Part shown: in pieces, positions 1 through 5,884 of the stretch
Position numbering within the stretch: the first letter of the stretch is position 1
How the letters are laid out: every line of letters starts with the position of its first letter
Source: JBIOJM01 sp044450785
GTDB lineage: Bacteria; Planctomycetota; Planctomycetia; Isosphaerales; Isosphaeraceae
Direction: 5' to 3'
DNA length: 12,687 nucleotides
Assembly (NCBI GenBank): GCA_044450785.1
Contig: JBIOJM010000306.1
Location: forward strand, 1 to 12,687
The notes under the pieces: generated by a model
Databases searched by the model: none
Told to the model about the DNA's origin: nothing
The model's input: only the letters and a program-made list of their open reading frames with translations
Position numbers and translations under genes: made by a program

Positions 1-726
1 ATGCAGGATGACACGAATAGCCGTTTCGGTGGGCTGGGCGTCGTGGTTTCGCAGCGCGATGGGGCGATCATCATCGTGACGCCGATGGAGGACTCGCCGG
101 GGTTCAAGGCGGGGCTGCTGCCGAATGACCAGATCATCAAGATCGACGGGCAATCGACGGAAAAGATGGACCAGAACGACGCGATCAATCGCCTGCGCGG
201 TGAGCCCGGCCAGAAGGTGACGCTGACGATCCTTCGCCCGACGACCAAGGAGATCAAGGACTTCACGATCACCCGCGAGAACATCAATGACCTGATCGCC
301 GAACACGGCTTCGAGGGTCCCGTCGATCTGCTCTCGATCGACATCGACGGGAACGACTACTGGATCTGGGAGGCGATCGAGATCATTCGGCCCAGGGTCG
401 TCATCGCCGAGATCCAGTGCATCTGGGGCGCAGATCGTGCGGTCACCGTGCCTTACTCGCCGGAGTTCAAGACCCAGTTCGTCGATGGTTTCGGGGTTTA
501 TTGCGGTGCCAGTCTCCCGGCCTTCGTCAAGCTGGCGGGCCGAAAGGGATATCGACTGGCCGGCGTGCAGCGACTCGGCTTCAACGCGCTTTTCATCCAG
601 GATGGAGTCGGAGAAGACCTCTTGCCCGAAGTCGACCTCGGGATGTGTGTCAACCTTCCCTTTGTGAAATGGGCCCGGAATGACCTGCTGAAGAAGGTCC
701 GGGACCTCCCATGGGTCGAGGTTTAG
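1..726 (+). CDS. Chimeric PDZ domain (S41/Ctp protease type) + C-terminal half of FkbM-like methyltransferase fold
   Basis: This 241-residue frame has two unrelated halves. Residues 8-92 read as the PDZ domain of an S41 C-terminal processing peptidase: GGLGVVV near residue 10, then the TPMEDSPGFKAGLLPNDQI substrate-loop region at 28-46, then IDGQ. From about residue 95 it reads as the second half of an FkbM-like methyltransferase-fold protein, with LLSIDIDGNDYWIWEAI at about 110-126 and VTVPYSPEF near 150. The protease catalytic domain (Ser/Lys) and the methyltransferase N-terminus with SAM motif I are both absent, so neither activity is expected. The join falls at the ENIN stretch (nt 277-290), which fits both families. 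The frame starts at the window edge with no visible ribosome site, so the true start may lie further left. There is no signal peptide in what is visible. I infer a deletion or recombination fusion, or an assembly join. The family assignments are fairly sure; expression is not. Confidence 0.62.
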   Translation: MQDDTNSRFGGLGVVVSQRDGAIIIVTPMEDSPGFKAGLLPNDQIIKIDGQSTEKMDQNDAINRLRGEPGQKVTLTILRPTTKEIKDFTITRENINDLIAEHGFEGPVDLLSIDIDGNDYWIWEAIEIIRPRVVIAEIQCIWGADRAVTVPYSPEFKTQFVDGFGVYCGASLPAFVKLAGRKGYRLAGVQRLGFNALFIQDGVGEDLLPEVDLGMCVNLPFVKWARNDLLKKVRDLPWVEV

Positions 727-729
727 TGG

Positions 730-752
730 TCCGTCAATCTTGGATTGACGGA
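730..752 (+). terminator. Hairpin just after the chimeric gene
   Basis: A 9-bp perfect stem (CCGTCAATC / GATTGACGG, extendable by one T-A pair) closes a 3-base loop three bases after the TAG stop. No T-run follows, so rho-independent termination is uncertain. The same 9-mer recurs at 980-988 at the far side of the purine/pyrimidine inverted repeat, so this may belong to that element rather than act as a plain terminator. Confidence 0.35.
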
Positions 753-785
753 TCAACATGACCGACGAGACAACCGTCAACAAGA

Positions 786-963
786 ATCACCAAAGCAGAG
801 CAAGATTAGGAGGAAGATTACGAGTAAGAAGATGATGAAGAGCACGATCAAGATTAAGAGTAGGAGCAGGATCTCATGTACGCGCCTGTCCTGCTCTTGC
901 TCATGCTCTTGCTCTTAGTCCTCTTCCAAATCTTACTCTTCATCTTACTCTTTCTCTTATTTG
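786..963. repeat. Long imperfect inverted repeat: purine-rich arm and pyrimidine-rich arm
   Basis: About 786-871 on the plus strand is almost all A/G, built of degenerate 6-base units such as AAGATT, AAGAGT and AGGAGC. From 889 to about 963 the plus strand is almost all C/T, with units CTCTTG, CTTACT and CTCTTC. The two arms are imperfect reverse complements. The innermost 8 bp are exact (GAGCAGGA at 864-871 with TCCTGCTC at 889-896) around a 17-base loop; further out the pairing has mismatches, many of them G:U-tolerant. Transcribed from either side it could fold into a long stem. Its position between converging transcripts would suit a bidirectional terminator or a dispersed repeat. Confidence 0.7.
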
Positions 964-1012
964 CCAGCCGCTCGTCAACCCGTCAATCGAATACTAACAG
1001 GCCACTGGCCCG

Positions 1013-1031
1013 CGACCGATTCTCCCGGTCG
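1013..1031 (-). terminator. Small hairpin downstream of the operon end
   Basis: CGACCG (1013-1018) pairs with CGGTCG (1026-1031) around a 7-base loop, 27 bases beyond the stop of the last minus-strand gene. There is no T-run on the exit side, so this is only a weak terminator candidate. GGCCACTGGCC at 1001-1011 is a second short palindrome next to it. Confidence 0.25.
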
Positions 1032-1057
1032 GCGACGCTTCGCGGCGCTGCCCCTTC

Positions 1058-1912
1058 TCAGGCGGAACGCTTCCACCAGAGCAACCATGGGGCGCGGCTC
1101 TTTCCCGGTGACTTGGGAGAGACGTTATAATCGCGCGGGCTTGGAAAATCAGGAGCCGGCGTGCAATGAACCTTCCAATCGGCATCACGAACGCACGCGA
1201 ACACGTCGTGATGCCCGTCCCAGGCTTTCTCGTTGAATCCGACCAGGCGAAGCTCGGGTAAGCTGGTCAGCAGTCGACAGACCCAGGCCGGTTCCGATAG
1301 CGAGATCCCGAAATTGCTCTGGCCGGGGTAATCGGCATAACCGAATCCAACTGAAGCGAATTGCTCGCATAGGTCGCGACACCTTTCTTCGCCAAGCCCG
1401 TAGTCGCGGTCGTGGCCGGCGATCCAGGCGTGGGCTTGCCTTCCATGTGTCGAGAACACCAGGACTCCGCCGGGTGTCAGGAGGGCGCGGAAGAACGTCA
1501 GGAACTCGACCCAACGCCTGCAATCGAAGTGGGTCAACAACGAGCCTACCCAGACCAGATCGAAGACGCCCCGCTCGAGCGGTAGATTGGAAAGACAGGC
1601 TTCAGAGTAAACGGGGATCGCCGCGAAGTTCCGAGCGCAGAAGTCGACGCCATCGCGGACCAGGTCGCACGCTGTGATGTCGGCTGAGGGGTACCGGGCC
1701 CGGAGATATCGGAGCACGCGCCCGTGACCACACGGCATGTCCAGGATCCTTTTGGGGGACGAAGGAGACCTCGCCGCGGCAAGGGCTCGTTCGATATTCT
1801 CGAGAGCGGATCGGCCGACACCGAAATAATGGTGTTCGTTCCCGTGGAACATCTCGTCGTTCGGGGAGATCGTGCGAGCGATCTGATCGAAGTCTGGGCT
1901 TACCATGCTCAT
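1058..1912 (-). CDS. Class I SAM-dependent methyltransferase
   Basis: This 284-residue protein has the class I methyltransferase layout: motif I ILDMPCGHG at residues 56-64, an acidic residue ending strand 2 in ACDL (81-84), FDLVWVGSLLTHF at 117-129, and LLTPGGVLVFSTHG at 144-157. It most likely methylates a sugar or glycan intermediate in the cytoplasm; the substrate cannot be read from sequence. The start at 1912 is chosen because its ATG overlaps the TGA of the upstream glycosyltransferase gene as ATGA, with GAGAGG five bases upstream. An ATG two codons later is also possible. Open frame further upstream lies antisense-like inside the neighbour and is Arg-rich, so I discard it. It is the last gene of the operon. 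The C-terminal 30 residues are polar and probably disordered, ending WLLWWKRSA. Confidence 0.88.
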   Translation of the reverse strand: MSMVSPDFDQIARTISPNDEMFHGNEHHYFGVGRSALENIERALAAARSPSSPKRILDMPCGHGRVLRYLRARYPSADITACDLVRDGVDFCARNFAAIPVYSEACLSNLPLERGVFDLVWVGSLLTHFDCRRWVEFLTFFRALLTPGGVLVFSTHGRQAHAWIAGHDRDYGLGEERCRDLCEQFASVGFGYADYPGQSNFGISLSEPAWVCRLLTSLPELRLVGFNEKAWDGHHDVFACVRDADWKVHCTPAPDFPSPRDYNVSPKSPGKSRAPWLLWWKRSA

Positions 1913-3552
1913 CTGGACCTCTCGGTAAGTTTGGTAGCGTCGCACGCGGCGAAGAGCGCCTCCGTGACCATGTCGGCCAGGTCGTCGCTCGAGCGGTGAA
2001 GGTCGCCGCGCCGTCCCAAGCGCCTGGCGGCCGGGCCGCCGCCGGCGACTTCCAGTCCGTCGTCGATCCGGATCAAACGCCGGGGTCGCGGGATCACACC
2101 GCCGGCAAACATCCTCAAGTCGTCGGAGCGAGCGTAAAACGCTCCTCTCACGTTCCACATCATCGGGGCAACCGGCAGGTTGAACTTCAGGTCGTTTTCG
2201 GGTACAGCGGCGAGGCCCCGGAGGTCAATGAACCAGGGGACAGAGAGGCCCTGACGAACCTCGTGGACGAGGCGGTTCGCCCACCAGCCGGCGGAGTAGA
2301 TGAAATCGATCCGATGGAATTCGATCAGCTCGCGGAGCACGTCCGCCCGGCGCTCTGGGACGGCACCGAGCTGGTCCAGGTCGACATCCTGGCGGTGGCT
2401 CCAGGGGGCATGACCCAGGGTGCCTTCGATCAAGATTACTCGGCTGTCGATCTGCGCGGCCTCTGGAGGGCGGAAGTTCGCCGGTCGAGCGTTGCAGAGA
2501 TAGACGGGGTGGTGGTCCGCCATGGCGTTGGCCAGGCGGATCACATCCTCCTGTCCCCCTTCCGGCTCAATGTCGCCGGCGACCATGAGAATGCGTGGGC
2601 CCGCCGGCGACGAGACCCGCCGATCGAAGGCTGCACGAATCCGCTCGATGAAACGCGCCAGCCTTGGGTGGTGAACCAGGCCGGTTTCCTGCCGGTCTCG
2701 TTGCTGCACTCGATCCCAGTACTCCCCGATCGAACAACCGAGGCTGCGCGACATGGATCTGGTCGAGATCGGGAAGTCCTCAAAGAGCCGCATCTTGACG
2801 TAGATCCGTTCTTCGAACAGCGCCGCATCGCGCTCGAAAGCGTGGCGAACGGTTTTCTGGTGGCGCCGGTGATAGTTCAATGCGTCGGGCAGGAAGGCGA
2901 TCTTGCCATGGCGGAGCTGCATGGCGTAGAACAGCCAATCGCCCGCGAGCCGGAGTGTTTCGAGCTCAGACGCGAAGTCGAGCTGAGCCGGTCTACGGAA
3001 CACGACGGCGCTGGCGTTGGGGATGGTATTCATCTGACTCAAGGCCAGCTCGACCTCCTCAAAGCCCGGGACGGTGTAGGGCGAGTGCCAGCGAGTGGAT
3101 GAAATCGAGTCCGTGTAAAAACGATAATCCGGTTGCTCGATCTTTCCCCTGGGTCCGATGATCGCCGACTGGCTGTAGGCCAGCACCACTTCGGGATCGG
3201 AGAACGCCGGTACCAGCCGTTCGAGGAAATCGGGTCGACAGGCGTCGTCCGATTCCGCGATCCAGATCAGGTCTCCGGAAGACAGGCTGAGCCCCTTCAC
3301 CCATTGGCGGAACGTGCTCCCACTGTTCTTTTCGTTCACGACCAGGCGGAACGGAGCAGGCGAACGGGAAGCCAGACGCCTTGCAAGCCCGACGCTCTTG
3401 TCGCTGGAAGCGTCATCCAGGAAAACGATCTCGTGAGGCCGGAGAGTCTGTTCGAAGACCGTTCGAAGCCGCTCCTTCAGGTAAGGCGCGTGGTTGTAGT
3501 TCGGTACGATGACCGAGACCTTGGGGCCGGACGCGAGCAGTGGATCGTTCAT
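1909..3552 (-). CDS. GT2 glycosyltransferase fused to a truncated GT-B (GT4-like) half
   Basis: This is a 547-residue two-domain protein. Residues 10-130 are a GT-A family 2 domain: KVSVIVPNYNHAPYL at 11-25, the nucleotide-binding FLDDASSDKS at 44-53, the metal-binding DXD-like ESDD at 100-103, and GDWLFY at 204-209, where the acceptor/base region usually lies. Residues 319-500 resemble the N-terminal Rossmann half of a GT4 enzyme (ILMVAGDIEPEGGQ, then YSAGWWANRLVHE, then FIDLRG). The C-terminal donor-binding half with its acid-X7-E motif is missing: after DDGLEV (497-502) only about 45 residues remain, and their last stretch (SDDLADMVTEAL) resembles the very end of a GT4. An internal deletion is inferred. 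The start at 3552 sits 2 bases after the previous stop (TGA-TC-ATG) and precedes the GT2 domain directly; the longer frame upstream to 4011 is Arg/Pro-rich shadow. It probably extends a cell-surface glycan. Confidence 0.87.
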   Translation of the reverse strand: MNDPLLASGPKVSVIVPNYNHAPYLKERLRTVFEQTLRPHEIVFLDDASSDKSVGLARRLASRSPAPFRLVVNEKNSGSTFRQWVKGLSLSSGDLIWIAESDDACRPDFLERLVPAFSDPEVVLAYSQSAIIGPRGKIEQPDYRFYTDSISSTRWHSPYTVPGFEEVELALSQMNTIPNASAVVFRRPAQLDFASELETLRLAGDWLFYAMQLRHGKIAFLPDALNYHRRHQKTVRHAFERDAALFEERIYVKMRLFEDFPISTRSMSRSLGCSIGEYWDRVQQRDRQETGLVHHPRLARFIERIRAAFDRRVSSPAGPRILMVAGDIEPEGGQEDVIRLANAMADHHPVYLCNARPANFRPPEAAQIDSRVILIEGTLGHAPWSHRQDVDLDQLGAVPERRADVLRELIEFHRIDFIYSAGWWANRLVHEVRQGLSVPWFIDLRGLAAVPENDLKFNLPVAPMMWNVRGAFYARSDDLRMFAGGVIPRPRRLIRIDDGLEVAGGGPAARRLGRRGDLHRSSDDLADMVTEALFAACDATKLTERSR

Positions 3553-3554
3553 GA

Positions 3555-5882
3555 TCAACGTCTTCCCACCTTGAGGTAATCGTAGTCCTCCTCGAGGATC
3601 TGGACGATCTTGTCGGCGAATCCTGGCCAGGTGAAGCCGGATCGGATCTTCGCCAGGGCGCGGCGTCCCAGCGACTCCCGTTCCTTGGGATGGCCCAGGA
3701 GATGGACCAGCGCCAGCGTCATCGCGTCGAGATCGACATAGGGAAGAACGACCCCGCAGCCTTCCAGTAGCTCGGGCGCGCCCCCGGCGTCCCGGAATGC
3801 GACGATAGGTAGTCCACTGGCCATGGCCTCCATGTTGACCATGGGACAAGGGTCCTCGCGCGACGTGAGGAGGAAGACGTCGGCGGCTAGAAAGTAGGGT
3901 ATCGAGTTGTCTCGGGGGCCGAGGAACCGCACTCGGTCGCGCAGGCCCTCGGTGACGATGTCGTGGTCCAGCCAGGTCCTCAACTGAGGTTCGGAATCTT
4001 TCCCCACCCACAGGAACCAGGTGTCCGGAGTCGAGTGGTCCGCGAGGACCCTCCGCGCCAGTTGCGTGAACAGGTCGACCCCCTTGCGCAGCTCGATGGT
4101 CCCGCAGCCCAGGACGATCCGGGAATCCACGGGGAGCCCGAGCTCCTTCCGCACCCGCAACCGCTTATTGGGACGTTGACTGGGGTTGATCTCGAAGTGG
4201 AGGCCGTTGTAAATCGTCCGAATCCGGTCGCGTTGGATGCGGTAGTGGGCGGCCAGAGCGTCCCCGACGGCATCGGCGGGTGTGACGATCCGTCGCGCCG
4301 AGCGACAGATCGCAGCGACGGTCTGCCGGCCACCGTAGAATGCATCGATCGCTGTTGGCATTTCGTGCAACCAGGCCAGGACAGGTACGCCGTGAGCCGC
4401 GGAGGCGGAATAGAACCCTCCCACGCAGGCGGTGTTGCAGATCGCGACACAGGAGTCGGCATATTCACGATAAAGGGCGAGGATGAGGTCAGGCGCCTCT
4501 TCACGGGCGATCCCCTGATTCGCCAGAAGATCGAGGCTGACCACGGGTGCGACCCTCTCGAACTCGTCTTCGAGCTCTCCTCCTCTCTCCAGGATGATCC
4601 AGCACTCGAAGTCGGGGTTTCGCGCGAGCTGCTCGGCAAGCCGGAGTACGCAGAGAGGCGCTCCGGTGCGAGTCGCCTCGTGCGAGACGAGGAGGACCTT
4701 GAAGTGTCCGCCACGCTCCCCAGGTCGACTAGCCGTACCCTGGTCATGCCGCCATGGGAGCTCAAGAAACGCGGCGAAGGGGCCCCCCGCAGCCGGCCAA
4801 CCTCGTCTTCGGCCTCGAGGACCCCGGTCGGAGACATCCGCGAGATGGCTGATTTTCTGCTTGATGCGAGTCGCGGCCTTTGACAACGCGACCCTCAAGC
4901 CCGCACTCGACGCCGTCTTGACGAAACGTGAGGATGCTCGCCAGGACCGTCCCCGGATCGTCCCCTCGGGAGTCAAGTGCATCCGCAGCTTGCGAGCCTT
5001 TTGCACCAAAGCCCACCCTCGGCTCCCTAGGACCTCCTGGAGATTGCCAGAAAGCTGGAGGGTTCGCTCGGTAAGCAGAGCGTTCTCGCTCTCGATCTGC
5101 TCGAGTGTTAACTCTCCCGAGGCCGGTGCCGCCCCTTCGGGCAACGGTTCGTCGTTGATGACCTCGAGGGATTGCCGCACCCGGTCATCAATGAGCCCCT
5201 GTCCCAACCGTGCGTAAGACCGCTGGATATTCTCGACCCCCGACGTGGATCTCGTCGAGCTCAGCAAGCCCACGACTGGTGGCGGCAGCAGCTTGCCGAC
5301 TCCCACGACCAAGAGCCCGCTGTCGTGCGGGAACTCGAACGTGGCGTATCGCCCCGAGAGATCGCGAAACAACCGGTCGAGCCCCCCGCCGCATTCGCGG
5401 CGGTCGGTGTCGTCGATCAAGATGATTCCTTGGTCGGACATCCTGGGAGACCAGGCTTCGAATGCGTGCCTGGCGCCGTCCGACGTGTGAGGTCCGGTCA
5501 GGTGCAGCAGGTCGACGGAACCATTCTCGAAACGAGCGAGTGCCTCATCCTGTGTCGCCCTGACCAGGAAGGAATACTTGCTGAAGAGCAGACTGCTGGA
5601 TTCGGTCACGTTACGGGGATCGACATCGCCATCGAGTCCGTCGCCGTCTCCATCCGAGACCGCGAAGCAGCTCGTGCTCGAGCCGATGCCGATGCGCTCG
5701 ATGGCCTGACAGAAGGCGAGGAGGGCGTTGGCGGGGCCCGGGCCGAGCTGGACGACCAGGCGGGGCCTGGCGGCGTCCAGCAGCCAGAAAGCGAATGGGA
5801 CGTGCCCGAGCCAGCGGCAGGACCGGCCGAGGTGGCGTGGCGTCCAGAAGGAAGCGCGGGACACGAAGAGCGATTCGTGCAT
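3555..5882 (-). CDS. Fusion protein B: degenerate methyltransferase fold + coiled coil + GT4 glycosyltransferase
   Basis: This is a 775-residue protein. Residues 1-205 match the Methyltransf_24-like domain often found ahead of glycosyltransferases (SFWTPRHL, VVQLGPGPANALLAFCQA at 43-60, LLHLTGPHT at 125-133, SDQGIILIDDT at 149-159). In the families I know, the glycine-rich motif reads VELG and the later motif HIDG; here they are VQLG and HLTG, so methyl transfer is doubtful. A heptad-like segment follows (about 255-290) and ends in the common SRGWALVQKAR linker. Residues 394-768 are GT4: GG-poor N-terminus KVLLVSHEATRTGAPL, IYNGLHFE at 557-564, ELRKGVDLFTQLARR at 597-611, and DPCPMVNME at 677-685 as the acid-X7-E donor motif. 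Residues 77-88 form an EF-hand-like DGDGDG loop absent from the paralogue. The start at 5882 lies 2 bases after the upstream stop, with AAGAGG nine bases ahead. Confidence 0.88.
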   Translation of the reverse strand: MHESLFVSRASFWTPRHLGRSCRWLGHVPFAFWLLDAARPRLVVQLGPGPANALLAFCQAIERIGIGSSTSCFAVSDGDGDGLDGDVDPRNVTESSSLLFSKYSFLVRATQDEALARFENGSVDLLHLTGPHTSDGARHAFEAWSPRMSDQGIILIDDTDRRECGGGLDRLFRDLSGRYATFEFPHDSGLLVVGVGKLLPPPVVGLLSSTRSTSGVENIQRSYARLGQGLIDDRVRQSLEVINDEPLPEGAAPASGELTLEQIESENALLTERTLQLSGNLQEVLGSRGWALVQKARKLRMHLTPEGTIRGRSWRASSRFVKTASSAGLRVALSKAATRIKQKISHLADVSDRGPRGRRRGWPAAGGPFAAFLELPWRHDQGTASRPGERGGHFKVLLVSHEATRTGAPLCVLRLAEQLARNPDFECWIILERGGELEDEFERVAPVVSLDLLANQGIAREEAPDLILALYREYADSCVAICNTACVGGFYSASAAHGVPVLAWLHEMPTAIDAFYGGRQTVAAICRSARRIVTPADAVGDALAAHYRIQRDRIRTIYNGLHFEINPSQRPNKRLRVRKELGLPVDSRIVLGCGTIELRKGVDLFTQLARRVLADHSTPDTWFLWVGKDSEPQLRTWLDHDIVTEGLRDRVRFLGPRDNSIPYFLAADVFLLTSREDPCPMVNMEAMASGLPIVAFRDAGGAPELLEGCGVVLPYVDLDAMTLALVHLLGHPKERESLGRRALAKIRSGFTWPGFADKIVQILEEDYDYLKVGRR
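4012..4103. repeat. 92-bp tract identical to 6399-6490 (copy in fusion B)
   Basis: Every base is identical to the tract at 6399-6490, at a constant offset of 2387. It encodes the RKGVDLFTQLARRVLADHST region of the GT4 domain. Sequence on both sides differs at many third positions, so this reads as a conversion tract or a strongly constrained segment. Confidence 0.9.
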
Positions 5883-5884
5883 GA

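Larger units (their letters stand above)
727..1057. other. Convergent intergenic region
   Basis: These 331 bases lie between the plus-strand chimera and the end of the minus-strand glycosylation operon. I see no believable gene. The region holds the stop-proximal hairpin (730-752), the long purine/pyrimidine inverted repeat (about 786-963), a direct copy of CCGTCAATC at 980-988 and a small hairpin at 1013-1031. The hydrophobic Leu/Phe-rich frame across the pyrimidine arm is a by-product of CTT/CTC repeats. Confidence 0.7.

Noticed and set aside
876..1130. Leu/Phe-rich small protein resembling a membrane peptide
   Set aside because: Produced by CTT/CTC repeats of the pyrimidine arm; no ribosome site and an Arg/Ser-rich tail.
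1996..3102. Long plus-strand frame opposite the GT2 gene
   Set aside because: Antisense shadow typical of high-GC DNA; the minus strand has clear GT2 and GT-B motifs.
3553..4011. N-terminal extension of the GT2 frame
   Set aside because: Arg/Pro/Gly-rich shadow of fusion B; the GT2 domain begins right after the coupled ATG at 3552.
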